A DNA stretch of 64,000 bases from Callorhinus ursinus (Eukaryota > Chordata > Mammalia > Carnivora > Otariidae), in assembly GCF_003265705.1 (NCBI RefSeq), contig NW_020312894.1, forward strand, positions 7,100,223 to 7,164,222. The letters run 5' to 3'. Shown one piece after another: positions 11,851 to 22,986 of the stretch. Within the stretch, counting starts at the first letter, position 1, and each line of letters opens with the position of its first letter. The position numbers were made by a program, and so were the translations under genes. Under the pieces are notes generated by a model that was given only the letters and a program-made list of their open reading frames with translations, was not told where the DNA came from and made no database searches.

Positions 11851-12364
11851 CGACAGTGACAAACATTTTAAGAGGTAGAGTTGGCTTTAGGGCACAATTA
11901 AATGATGTTGATGATGTTATGTCTCTCCATCTCCTATTTCTCTGTGTTGGCTGGTCCTCAGCAGATTTGTCCTACATGGAGCAATGAGGCCACTGCAGCG
12001 CCGGCCCATGGGGTCCTATGGGCTTGAGAACCCAGGGAGTAGGTTCTCCAGTTGACCCATCCTCTCCTTGTGCTGTGAGCAGCCAGCTGGTTCATATGCT
12101 GCTTCCTGGACTAGGATTCAGAGGTCAGCTCCACTCAAACCCCATAGACCCAACAAGATTATTAGTGATTGAGGGAGAGCTGGTTTCCCAGCAGAAGGGA
12201 TATTTACAGGCAAATACATGTACCCCATAGACTAACCCTACCTTCTGACTCAGCAAGAATGCTTTGAGAGGCATCTCTCACACCCAACCCCTAGCCCACT
12301 GAGGCAAGGGGCAGGAAGGGCAATGGCCTTGGAAAAGCCACATCCGCATCACCCCTGCCCCCAT
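11851..12364. other. Unassigned non-coding sequence
   Basis: No gene or confident repeat seen. Confidence 0.4.
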
Positions 12365-12490
12365 TCCCTAGTTTGTGAAATGGGAGTATATCTAGCCACA
12401 CGGGACCAATGGGAAGATTGAATGAGATCTCATTTTTCTGAGTGCCTAGGACACAGTAATGCTCGGCGAGTGCTAGTTAATCTGAGCCTT
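12365..12490 (+). mobile_element. MIR
   Basis: The order 'GTTTGTGAAATGGGAGTATA ... GATTGAATGAGATCTCA ... AGTGCCTAGGACACAGTAAT' is the sense 3' half of MIR. Confidence 0.75.
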
Positions 12491-12905
12491 TCTTATTCAA
12501 AGAATTAACACGAGCAATTCTACCTCTGTATTCGTCAAGCAGTTATCATCAGGAGACCATGCTAGTGCATTTATAGAACTGCATTTCTGCCACGAGTAAT
12601 AATGAAGAATCTTTTATGCTATTAACCTGTGTAAATTTTAGATTTTTTAAAAATGGGAAGTCATATAGGTCACTCTGTTGTACCTGTAGCTAATTGCAGC
12701 ATTAGCTATCAATTTCTCATTGTTGGCTAATTTATCTTCAAAGACTCAAGAATGCAATTTGAGTAATTACTACCTGTATGCCATATTTCATTTATGGCAT
12801 CTATGAGTCATGAATCTTTCTCTAGCTGAAAACATTGAATGCAGTTAATTCAAGAGGTCTGCCACATATGTTGTAGAACCAAACTTAATGCAAATTACAT
12901 AAATG
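12491..12905. promoter_or_regulatory. Candidate conserved non-coding element
   Basis: This block has no recognisable repeat or coding frame. It is AT-rich and dense in homeodomain-like TAATT/ATTA cores, with a perfect POU octamer ATGCAAAT at 12888-12895. Such texture is common in developmental enhancers but also occurs by chance in AT-rich DNA. No comparison was possible, so this is only a candidate. Confidence 0.25.
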
Positions 12906-13919
12906 TGTGTTGTATTTTATGACTGCGTCCTGGAGTTCTCACATGGAATACGGCGTCTCCTAGTAACCCTGGTGGAGGGGGGTGGGGAAGGAAGAGAACT
13001 GTGTTCTTCGTTCTTCACATTAATGAAGGTTTCATTAATTTTTTTTCTTAAACTGGAGCTAGAAACCCTTGAAATATCTTTGCAATGCATTTCTCAATGT
13101 TTTTGAACTACTGAATTATATAAACACACCTTGCTTCTATTTGATTTTGATTGCTTTCTTGGCCTAGTTTCCCTGCAAGCATTTGGTATGATTGAATAAT
13201 TTTTAGTTGTGTTTTCTCGCGTGCCTATGCTAATCTACTAACAGTTGGTTATTGAAGCATTGCTACAATCTACTGTCTTTATCTTTTGCCGGATTTTTAA
13301 AGGGGTATTTTATTGCCTGTCATTACCATTCACAGTAGCTTCTGGGCACTGTCATTCTACCAGCCCCCCCTTGTATTCCAGCGCGCTACTCGCTGGGCCC
13401 TCTGTTCTTAGAGAGAGAGTCTCGGCGCCTTCCCCAAGAGCCACATCATTATTCCTCCAGCAGCTCTGCTTTTTGGCACACTTTTGATTTTTCATTTTAG
13501 ACGAGTTGTTAAAGTTTCAATATGAAAGATAATGCCATTTAAGATGAGGATAAACTCCTTGATGCCTGTGATGATTTAATTTGCACAGAACATTCCCAAG
13601 CCTTTTCTGAGGCTGCAGCATGGCCAATAATGTCACATCCTGCATATGGGTGGCTTTGTGGCACCTTAGACATTCTCTGGTAACAGGATCCAGAGGCTCA
13701 GGGACCAAATCTGCCTCCTCACCCATCAAAGAGGGTGACAGTGTCCTTTTGCAGAGCATGTATTGAAATCTTTACACACAAGATGTCTTAATTTGGGTCC
13801 TCATGGTATACTTGGACACAGCTGAATGGATGATCAGGGCCACCAGATTCAGGCAGCCCACCTGCCTGGGCCTCGGTCAGATAGGCTTTGCTGCCCAGGA
13901 GACACAGGCAGAGACCTTC
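12906..13919. other. Unassigned non-coding sequence
   Basis: Mixed composition with no domain-bearing frame. No repeat that I can name with confidence. Confidence 0.4.
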
Positions 13920-14220
13920 CATTCAGATGAGTTCCACAGACGTTTGCTGACCACCTACTATGCAGCAGCTGCCAACCACAGAGTTGGCTGTGGCACAGAA
14001 ATAAAAGAATAAGGAACTGACAGCCTAATCTATTTGCTTGGAAGTTAGCATTTCTGTCCTCATTTATTTATTCATTCAACAAACATCTGTTGGGTGCTGG
14101 CAATAGGTCAGGCATTGTGCTAGGTGTTATGGATACAGTGGTGAGCAAGGCACATGAGATATTGTCCCTGCTATCATGGAATTAATCGTCTAGCCTTATT
14201 TCCAGATTAGGAAAAGACAT
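13920..14220 (-). mobile_element. LINE L2 3' end pieces, antisense
   Basis: The stretch 'TTTATTCATTCAACAAACATC ... GGTCAGGCATTGTGCTAGG ... GATACAGTGGTGAGCAAGGC' is the typical antisense L2 3' end. The preceding 13920-14028 shows a weaker copy of the same motif. Confidence 0.7.
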
Positions 14221-14756
14221 AGTGAACACAAGTTTAATTTACAGCACAAACCATGTAGCCAGCATGTAGTCGTAAAGAGTATCTTACTGCGGAAGAATCA
14301 AAATGGCCCCTCCACACCTCTGATAGCCTGGTGACCATGACACCCTTCCTGCTGCTTCAGTGTCTCTCCCTCATTTACAGAATATACTTGGCTTTCTTTT
14401 TACATCGCATCAAGTAGGGAAAGTGTTGAACTACTATTTTGCTGCTGTATCTTAGGAGGGTAACTGTCTGTGGTTTTATTGTGACCAAGTATTGCTCACT
14501 ACATGAATGGACAGGAGACCAAACACTTTTCCCAATTGTTTGAAGGTAGAATGAAAAGTCAGCGAAGAGATTTTCCAGAACTCATGTAAATTAGTTATTT
14601 TACATGACTGTTAGGTTGCACTCCAGATTAATTTGGTGTGCAGATTTTTTAACCAAAATTGGCATTTTATTATAAGTGACACTCTTTAAAGGATGAAGTG
14701 CGTATGATTTGAAGCAGAAGTAATTCACTGGAGTAGTTTATATTGTTGCTTCCTCA
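14221..14756. other. Unassigned non-coding sequence
   Basis: No gene or confident repeat seen. Confidence 0.4.
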
Positions 14757-14968
14757 AAAGGGGGCAGACCACCCGCCCCAGGGACTTTAGCAATGTCTGG
14801 AGACATTTTTGGTTGTCACAGCTGAGAGAACCAGGTGCTCCTGGCATCCGGGGGGGTAGAGACCAGGGATGCTGCTAAACATCCTATGAGGCAGACAGAG
14901 GACCCCACAACAAAGAATGCTCTGGCCCCAAAAGTCACTAGTTCCAAGGTTGAGAAACTCTCTTTAAA
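14757..14968 (+). mobile_element. MER5A-type hAT (Charlie) MITE
   Basis: The text TTTAGCAATGTCTGGAGACA, then GGTTGTCACAGC, GGGATGCTGCTAAACATCC and GGTTGAGAAAC follows the MER5A consensus in order over about 200 bp, close to full length. It has no coding capacity. Confidence 0.88.
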
Positions 14969-16639
14969 AAAATGATCCAACTGGAGAGAGAGCGCTATGT
15001 GTGATGTGCAGGTAAAGTTGCCAAAATGAGAGGAATTTTGTGAAAGCAAGTCCGGCTTTCTCCTCCTCCTCTCTGATTATCTTCTTTGTCTATTTACCCA
15101 TCATTTAGTTCCCTTGTGCTGCAAAGCTTTTTGTGGGGTTTTTTTTTTATGGACTCAATACTTAACTATATGAGCTTTTCATTACCCATTCTAAAATCGT
15201 GACTGGTTGTAATGTAAATTGTATAACACATCTTTCTGCAGCTTTAGATTCTGCAACTTAAACCTCATGGCTGCTTATCTGTCTTCCACCACCTACCTGT
15301 GTTTTATGTAATGCACTTGGCATTCTTGATTGTTCCTTTCATATTAATTTCAATGGTGCCTGGAGGGTACCTCTCACCATATAATAGGTTGCTTTGTGAA
15401 CAATTCCAGTAAGAGAACCATTCTGCCCAAGCAGTGAGATACTCTGGAATGTAAAAAAGATACCCCTCAGTGTATCATTCACATTTCTAGTGTACCACGG
15501 TATTCTGCAATTGTATTGAAATTAAAATGAAGATAAATTATTTGTTTCCCTTCTCACTTTAAAGTGCCCCCACCGTTGCAGGTAATACTACTCAGCCATA
15601 CAAAATGGTTAGAACTTGAAAGTTACCAGTTGGACATGGATGAATATTTATCTTGTACTTAAATTTGCAAATCATTAAGTATCCCTTGTCCTGAGATCAT
15701 TATTTTCATCATAATGGACTTCTGTTACATTCACGCTGTTCCAGCTTTTGATTGACCGTTTGGAATATGACAGTTGTTTGTCGCATTTCATTTGGCTGCA
15801 GCTTCCCTTCATTCATTTGCAATTGTCCCTCGAGCATAGTTTTCTTTATGTGAGGTCTAAAGAAGCTTGCCACAGTCTTTTCAGAAACCTTTGTCCTGAT
15901 GGGAAAACTAAAAAGATTTTCTGAAAATGGTGATCTTTCTTTTTTAATGGAACGCCTTCGGTTGGCAGAGAAAATGGGATGTTTCAGACTTCCAAAGATG
16001 CTGGATTTGAGCTGCTCCCTTCAAAATCAAGTCTTACAACATGAGAGCCCACTGACGTCATTGTCCTCCTATCAGTGGATTAAGAAAAGGCACCACGAAA
16101 AACTAGTTTAAAATCAACAGTTGTGTTTTTAACTTGAGTCTTTATTTGTGGAAAGTCTCTAGTACCATCCGACTCTGTAGTCCCTAAGTTTAAGCCTTTA
16201 CAATGAATTTTAACCCTTGTGGCATTGTTGACCCCTAACCTCCTGGCTGCCCAACATCCATCCCACCAAGTATTCAAGCACTGCTGATGCTTCCTCTGCC
16301 CCACTCTAGGTCTGGCACACCGACCCTGGGCTGGCTGCTGCCCTTCCTCTTCCATCCTTGCCCCAGGTCCTAATTCCTCCCACACTCATGAGGACTTCAG
16401 TGGTCATCTCAAAGCTTGGCTGGCTTCACCTCTTACACAACTCTGGCAAAGCCAACCAGACTCCCTAGCTCGTCTGCTCAGGCCTTCTAGGGTTGGGCGC
16501 TAAGATTCTCTCCTACTTATTTCATTTACTCCTTGCCAAATACTTGCCTCCAGGTGAGCACCTGTAATCCCTGTCCTACAAAAATGCCTTTCCTGTTCTT
16601 ATCAGTGTCTCTCACCAGCAATGGATCATTCTTTATAAA
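14969..16639. other. Unassigned 1.7-kb non-coding stretch
   Basis: Mostly AT-rich, single-copy-looking sequence. The last 300 bp are pyrimidine-rich and may be an upstream part of the L2 that follows. No coding or RNA feature seen. Confidence 0.4.
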
Positions 16640-17030
16640 AATCTTGTGGAAATTCAAATGTAACATTCCTGAGCCTTTGCTGATCACCCTAGTTGGAAGG
16701 AAAGCCTCCTCCTCTGAAATGTATGGATCACTTGTTCATTTACTAGTTGCTTCACTGAGTTCAGGTCTCCCCTCCAATGGCCTTGCCTCAGAGAGGCTTC
16801 CCCTTTTCAAATAGCACCCCAGCCATTCTCCGTCCCCTTACCCCATTTAATCTTCCTTTGTTGCTCTTATTACTTTCAAGATTACAGTTACTGAGTTATC
16901 TGCTTATTGTTTGTTTCCCCACTAAAATGTAAGCTTCATGAAGGGAGGGATCATGTCTGGATCATCACTTCACCTCCCAGCAACTAGAATAGTCTCTCAA
17001 TATATATTTGTTGAATAAATGTTTCTGGAT
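16640..17030 (+). mobile_element. LINE L2 3' end
   Basis: The order 'CTCAGAGAGGCTTCCCCTT ... ACTAAAATGTAAGCTTCATG AAGGGAGGGATCATGTCTGG ... AATATATATTTGTTGAATAAA' is the classic sense L2 3' region and terminus. No intact frame. Confidence 0.8.
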
Positions 17031-17054
17031 CTTTATCTTCTTCTTTGCAGCATT

Positions 17055-17275
17055 AGTTACCTTAACTCTGGTCTGTGACTGTATCTTGTTTCCCCAACCA
17101 GACTGTGAGTTCCTCAATGGGGATGATCATGTCTTGCCACTTGTGCATTCTACCTCCTTTCTCCTCCCTAATGCCACATCTCAAGAACGAACAAAATCCT
17201 AGGGAGCCATGGAAATAGTAGACATAGAGCCTTGTATATAGTAGATGTCGAATAAAAAGTTGCAATAAAAGCCCC
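17055..17275 (+). mobile_element. Second LINE L2 3' end
   Basis: A repeat of the same L2 terminal motif: 'CCAGACTGTGAGTTCCTCAA ... ATGTCTTGCC ... TATAGTAGATGTCGAATAAA'. It lies directly after the first L2 end and is more diverged. Confidence 0.65.
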
Positions 17276-17281
17276 TTCAAA

Positions 17282-18253
17282 AAAATATTGACTAGACTTC
17301 TGCTTTTGCCAGGAATACAAAACAGTTTTTACGGAGTTACTGTTGCACCAGAAACAACTAAAGACCAAGACAAACTATATGAAACACGGCTCTTAAGACA
17401 TTTCACATCAAGCAACAAAGGAAGGAGATTCCTGAGAGATGGGGAAACTAATGAGATGCGTCCTATAATTGCTCCAGCTTTCTGCCTAGAGAAGGTTCCC
17501 AGGCCATAGGTCAGGAAGGGGAAATGCAGACAGAGCTGAGTGGACTCCCTGAGTTGAGGAGATAGAGCAGGGAGCCCTGGGACACCAGGGCAGCTGAGAG
17601 ACACAAGGAGGAATACTGTAGAGGAGAGAGCTCTGGAGATCTGCAGAGGGTTCCCCTTAAGTATTCAGTTGAGTACTGATTAGTAAATCCATATTGAGGA
17701 AACTACTCAAGGCGAGGGAAAGAGTCACCCAAAAGGATTAGAGAGAACAGTGCCTGAATTGATGGAGGGCAGAGAATAGTGCTTATTTGTAATGGCTAGA
17801 GGGGAAAACTTCATAATTCATGAAGTATTAGAGTATTATGAAGGCTTTTGCCTCAGTGGTGGGATGATTAACCCTAAACTAAGCACATTTCTGGTTCCAC
17901 CTAACAAAGCTTAAAGCAAGACCCAAAAAGATCAAATGGTTTCCAAATAACTGAATCCCAGATCAAAGCTCAAGGATATTTTTAGGAATGAATAACCAAT
18001 AAAGAATTACCAGACATGCAAAACAGCAGAAAAGTACAACCTTTAATGAAAAGAAAAATCAATCAATTGAAATCGACCAAGAAATGACAGCAATAATACA
18101 ATTAATAGATAAGGACGTTAAAACAATTACTGTGACTTCATTCTATACTCTATATCAAGAAGCTAGGAAAAAGTTGACTATGTTAGAGACATGGGGGGTG
18201 GGTATATAAAAGAGGACATGAGTCAAAACTCCTAGGATTGAAAACTAAGATTT
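17282..18253 (+). mobile_element. Ancient L1M: 5' region and start of ORF1
   Basis: The part 17640-17960 matches the L1M 5' UTR order (CAGAGGGTTCCCCTTAAGTA, then a stretch ending CCCAAAAAGATCAAATGG). The part 18060-18250 matches the start of ORF1 (CCAAGAAATGACAGCAATAA, then GATAAGGACGTTAAAACAAT). The first 350 bases are less certain. The element is in the plus orientation and continues after the younger L1 insertion at 21949. Confidence 0.6.
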
Positions 18254-18578
18254 AAAAATAAAATGGATGAGGTTCATGGCAGATCAGGCATATCAAAAGA
18301 AAAGAATAGCAAACTTGAAGATATAGCAGTAGAAAATATCCAAAATGAAGTACACATAGGAAAAAAAAAAATGACCAGAAAGTGAATAGAACATCAGCGA
18401 GCTGTGGGACAACCTTAAGTGGCCTAATTTACCTAATTGGAGTCTCTAAAGGACAGGAAAGAACAAGAAAGGAAAAATAGAATCTTTCCATATTTGATGA
18501 AAACTATAAATCCATAGATAGAAAAAGCTCAATAAACACAAGCTAAAGAAACACAAAAGTATACCAGTGCACATCATC
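18254..18578 (+). repeat. Left copy of a ~320-bp duplication (L1M ORF1 middle)
   Basis: This segment recurs at about 21616-21948 with roughly 94-95% identity by eye (about 17 substitutions and three small indels). It encodes decayed L1M ORF1 sequence (CATCAGCGAGCTGTGGGACA lies in the RRM region). Its left edge reads TTT|AAAAATAAAA, which fits an L1 endonuclease site of the TT/AAAA type. Its right edge touches the 5' end of the younger L1 at a shared ACATCATC. Confidence 0.85.
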
Positions 18579-20753
18579 CTAACTAATAGGCTCCAACAAT
18601 ACATTAAAAGGGTCATCCACCACGACCAAGTGGGATTTATCCCTGGCATGCAAGGGTGGTTCAACATTTGCAAATCAATCAATGTGATAGAATACATTAA
18701 TAAGAGGAGAGAGAAGAACAATACGGTCCTCTCAACTGATGCAGAAAAAGCATTTGACAAAATACAGCATCCTTTCCTAATTGAAACTCTTCAGAGTATA
18801 GGGATAGAGGGAACATTCCTCAAGTTCATAAAATCCATCTATGAGAAACCCATAGCGAATATCATCCTCAATGGGGGGAAAAATAGGAGCCTTTCCCTTA
18901 AGATCAGGAACACGTCAAGGATGCCCACTCTGGCCGCTATTGTTCAACATAGTACTAGAAGTCCTGGCAACAGCAATCAGACAACAGAAAGAAATAAAAT
19001 GTATTCAAATTGCCAAAGAAGTCAAACTCTTTCTCTTTGCAGATGACATGATACTTTATGTGGAAAATCCAAAAGACACCACCTCCAAATTACTAGAACT
19101 CATACAGCAATTCAGTAATGTGGCAGGATAAAAAATCAATACACAGAAATCAGTTGCTTTCTTATACACTAACAATGCAACTGTAGAAAGAGAAATTAGA
19201 GAAACGATTCCATTTACAATAGCACCAAAAACCATAAGATACCTCGGAATAAACCTAACCAAAGAGGTAAAGGATCTATACTCTAGGAACTACAGAACAC
19301 TCATGAAAGAAATTGAAAAAGACACAAAAAGATGGAAAAACATTCCATGCTCATGGGTCAGAAGAATAAACATTGTTAAAATGTCTATGCTGCCCAGAGC
19401 AATCTATACCTTCAACGCCATCCTGATCAAAGTTCCAATGACATTTTTCAAAGTGCTGGAACAAACAATCCTAAAGTTTGTATGGAATCAGAAAAAACCC
19501 AGAACCGCCAAGGAAATGTTGAAGAAGAAAAACAAAGCTGAGGGCATCACATTGCCGAATTTCAAGCTATATTACAAAGCAGTGATCACCAAGACAGCGT
19601 GGTACTGGCATAAAAACAGACATATAGACCAATGGAACAGAATAGAGAACCCAGATATGGACCCTCAACTCTATGGTCAAATAGTCTTTGACAAAGCAGG
19701 AAAAAAATATACAATGGAAAAAAGTCTCTTCAATAAATGGTGCTGGGAAAATTGGACAGCTATATACAGAAGAATGAAACTCAACCATTCTCTAACACCA
19801 TACACAAAGGTAAACTCAAAATGGATGAAAGACCTCAATGTGAGACAGGAATCCATCAAAATCCCAGAGGAGATCATAGGCAGTAACCTCTTCGACATTG
19901 GCCACAGCAACTTCTTTCAAGATACATCTCCAAAGGCTAGTGAAACAAAAGCAAAAATGAATTTTTGGGACTTCATCCAGATAAAAAGCTTCTTAACAGC
20001 AAAGGAAACAGTCAACAAAACAAAGAGGCAACCCACAGAATGGGAGAAGATATTTGCAAATGACACTACAGACAAAGCACTGATTTCCAAGATTTATAAA
20101 GAACTTCTCAAACTCAACACCCAAAAAAGAAATAAGTCAAAAAATGGGCAGAAGACATGAACAGACACTTCTCAAAAAAGACATACAAATGGCTAACAGA
20201 CACATGAAAAAATGTTCATCATCAGTAGCCATCAGGGAAATTCGAATCAAAATCACACTGAGATACCACCTTACACCAGTTAGAATGGCAAAAATTGACA
20301 AGGCAAGAAACAACAAATGTTGGAGAGGTTGTGGAGAAAGGGGAACCCTCTTACACATTGGTAGGAATGCAATTTCATATAGCCACTTTGGAAAACAGTG
20401 TGGATGTTCCTCAAAAAATTAAAAATAGAGCTACCCTATGACCCAGCAATTGCACTACTGGATATTTACCCCAAGGACACAGATGTAGAGAAAAGAAGGG
20501 CCATATGCACCCCAATGTTCATAGCAGAAATGTCCGCAATAGCCAAACTGTGGAAAGAGCCGAGATGCCCTTCAACAGATGAATGGATAAAGAAGATGTG
20601 GTCCATATATACAATGGAATATTAGCCATCAGAGAGGATGAATACCCAACTTTTACATCAACATGGATGGGACTGGAGGACATTATGCTAAGTGAAATAA
20701 GTCAAGCAGAGAAAGTCAATGATCATATGGTTTCACTTATTTGTGGAACATAA
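18573..20753 (+). pseudogene. Carnivore L1 ORF2 C-terminal half, 5'-truncated and broken
   Basis: This is the dead reverse-transcriptase part of LINE-1 ORF2, the protein that would nick target DNA and copy L1 RNA. The endonuclease domain is absent through 5' truncation. Visible in order are the fingers motif ([16 protein letters not shown]), RQGCP at about 18915, and the catalytic FADDM box at 19036-19050, whose two Asp codons are intact. The C-terminal segment follows, with HLTPVRM, CWRGCG, ELPYDPAIALL and a stop at 20751-20753. Damage includes a one-base frameshift in the G/A run at about 18871-18882, a TAA at 19129-19131 where L1 normally has Tyr, and frameshifts near 20140, 20174, 20350 and 20624. 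The longest surviving frame is 19303-20160 (285 codons). It cannot make a working protein. Confidence 0.95.
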
Positions 20754-21074
20754 GGAAGAGCATGGAGGACATTAGGAGAAGGAAGGGAAAAATGGGGGGG
20801 GGGGAATCAGAGGGGGAGATGAACCATGAGAGAAGATGGACTCTGAGAAACAAACTGAACGTTTTAGGGGGGAGGGGGGGGGGGGATGGGTTAGCCTGGT
20901 GATGGGTATTAAGGAGGGCATATACTGCATGGAGCACTGGGTATTACATAGAAACAATGAATCGTGGATCACTACATCAAAAACTAATGATGTATTGTAT
21001 GGTGACTAATATAATATAATAAAATTAAATTAAATTAAAAAAATAAAAAATAGTAAAAAAATAATAAAATAAAA
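20754..21074 (+). mobile_element. Carnivore L1 3' UTR and A-rich tail
   Basis: The segment after the ORF2 stop contains two G-rich blocks (about 20795-20804 and 20868-20886), then GGAGCACTGGGTATTACATA and CATCAAAAACTAATGATGTA, which end carnivore L1 elements. An impure A-rich tail of about 60 bp follows. The G blocks could form G-quadruplexes, a known feature of L1 3' UTRs. Confidence 0.9.
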
Positions 21075-21160
21075 TAGCTAAGATATGGTAGCAACCCAAT
21101 TGTCCATTGATATATAAAAGGAAAAAGATATTATGCATATATTCATATATATACTCAATA
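21075..21160 (+). mobile_element. Short L1 ORF2 C-terminal fossil
   Basis: The text GCTAAGATATGGTAGCAACC, then CCAATTGTCCATTGATATAT, resembles the decayed AKIWKQPKCPSIDEW region of ORF2. It lies between the L1 tail and an antisense L1 piece. It may be part of a co-mobilised segment. Confidence 0.5.
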
Positions 21161-21244
21161 AAAATATGTATATCATATATTCAATAAGATTAAAGATAAA
21201 AAGATGAGAGCAAGAACAAATATACAAAATAAGTTACAAATTGA

Positions 21245-21398
21245 AAATAACTTTTATTTATTTATTTTTATTCTTTTATTTAAATTTTTTTATTGTTTTC
21301 AGTTGGCCCCATATAGTACATTATTGGTTTTTGATTTAGTGTTCAACAATTAATTAGTTGTGTATAACACTCAGTGCTATAACTTTTAAAACACAGCA
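21245..21398 (-). mobile_element. L1 3'-end fragment, antisense
   Basis: T-rich sequence followed by GTTTTCAGTTGGCCCCATAT and GTTTTTGATTTAGTGTTCAA is the reverse complement of a carnivore-type L1 3' end. It is a severely 5'-truncated insertion of about 130 bp opposite in direction to its neighbour. Confidence 0.7.
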
Positions 21399-21405
21399 AG
21401 TATAA

Positions 21406-21615
21406 GGGCACCTGGTTAGTTCAGTCAGTTTAGTGTCTGCCTTTGGCTCAGATCATGATCCCAGGATCCTGGGATTGAGCCCTGCATCAGGCTCTCTGCT
21501 CTGTGGAGAGCCTGCTTCTCCCTCTCCCTCTACCCCGCCCCACCACTCATGCTCTCTCTCTCACTCACTCTTGCTTTCTCTCTCAAATAAATAAATAAAA
21601 TCTTAAAAAATAATA
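21406..21615 (+). mobile_element. Can-SINE without its own target duplication
   Basis: The head is GGGCACCTGGTTAGTTCAGT and the tail AAATAAATAAATAAAATC. The sequences before (CAGCAAGTATAA) and after the SINE do not match, so no target duplication is seen. This fits the SINE having been carried as part of a larger inserted unit whose A-tail it now provides. Confidence 0.88.
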
Positions 21616-21948
21616 AAAATAAAAAATTAAACGGATGAGGTTAATGGCAGATCAGGCATTTCAAAAGAAAAGAATAGCAAACTTGAAGATATAGCAGTAG
21701 AAAATATCCAAAATGAAGTACACATAGAAAAAAAAAGTGACCAGAAAGTGAATAAAGCATCAGCGAGCTGTGGGACAACCTCAAGTGGCCTAATTTACCT
21801 AACTGGAGTCTCTAAAGGACAGGAAAGAACAAGAAAGAAAAAATAGCCAGAATCTTTCCATATTTGATGAAAACTATAAATCCATAGATAGAAAAAGCTC
21901 AACAAACGCAAGCTGATGAAACAAAAAAGTCTACCAATGAACATCATC
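21616..21948 (+). repeat. Right copy of the ~320-bp duplication
   Basis: It starts in the A-rich end of the SINE and is alignable with 18254-18578 from GGATGAGG (21633) to ACATCATC (21941-21948). Beyond this point the sequence continues naturally into downstream L1M ORF1, whereas the left copy switches to younger L1 ORF2. Confidence 0.85.
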
Positions 21949-22744
21949 ATCAAATCACTTAAAAACAAGTGATAAGAGAAAATCTTAACAGGAAATAGAG
22001 AAAAAAATACCTATCACATATAGAATAACAAAGATACAGATGACAGCAGATTTCTTGTTGGAAATACTGCAAGCTATGAGACAATGAAGCATTACCTTTA
22101 AAGTACTGAAGAAAGAAAAAAGAAAAAAAAAAAAAACCTCTCAACCTAGAATTCTTTACCCAGCAAAAACATCTTTCAGAATAAAGGCAACACATACATA
22201 TGCATATAAAAGCTAAACGATTCACCAGCAGCAGACCTGAACAATAGGAAATATTAAAAGAAATCCTTCAGGCAGGAGGAAAATGATACAAGATGGAAAT
22301 CCAGGTTTACACAAAGAAACAAAGTGCACCAGAAATAGTAACTACATAGATGAAGGGAAAGGATTTATTTATTTATTTACTGTACTATTTTAATCTCTAA
22401 AAAGTAATCAACTATTTAAGCAAAAAAAATTAAAGTTTTATGAGGCTTATAATATATGCAGAAGTGAAGTGTATGAAAGCAGTAGCACAAAGGCCAGGAG
22501 GAGTGAAGGGAAGTATATTCTTGTAAGGTTCCTCCAACATATGTGATGCAGTAGAATATCACCTGAAGGTAGTCTGTGGGTTAAGTATGTATGATATACC
22601 CTTAAAGTAAATACTAAAATAACAAAGAGTAATAACTAATAAACCAATAAAGTAAATAAAATAGAATTTTAAAACACAGTTCATCCAAAGAAGGCATAAA
22701 AAGCGGACAAAGAGAACCAAAAACTAATGGAACAACAAGACCAT
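21949..22744 (+). mobile_element. Ancient L1M: ORF1 C-terminus and inter-ORF region
   Basis: This continues the L1M of 17282. The segment 22030-22280 is the ORF1 C-terminal domain (ATGACAGCAGATTTCTTGTT, CTCAACCTAGAATTCTTTAC, AAAGAAATCCTTCAGGCAGG). The segment 22440-22740 is the spacer before ORF2. All frames are lost. It is interrupted by a SINE at 22755. Confidence 0.65.
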
Positions 22745-22754
22745 CAAGACGGTA

Positions 22755-22976
22755 CTTTTTTTTTAAGATTTATTTATTTATTAGAGAGAGAGCACATGCA
22801 CGCATGAGAGCATGTGCATGCATGCACGGGAGGAGGGACCCAGAGGGAGAGAATCTCAAACAGACTCCCTGCTGAGCGTGGAGCCCAACACAGGGCTCTA
22901 TCTCATGACCCTGAGATCATGACCAGAGCGGAAATCAAGAGTCTGACGCTTAACCAACTGAGCCACCCAGAAGCCC
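22755..22976 (-). mobile_element. Can-SINE, minus strand
   Basis: Poly-T, AAGATTTATTTATTTATT, a GAGAGAG box, then the antisense body ending CTGAGCCACCCAGAAGCCC. Target duplication CAAGACGGTA (22745-22754) and CAAGATGGTA (22977-22986), one mismatch. A CATGCA-rich stretch replaces part of the usual tail-side box. Confidence 0.93.
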
Positions 22977-22986
22977 CAAGATGGTA

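Noticed and set aside
19303..20160. 285-codon frame as a functional reverse-transcriptase gene
   Set aside because: It is one undamaged stretch of L1 ORF2. A stop and frameshifts on both sides and the missing endonuclease show that the element is dead.
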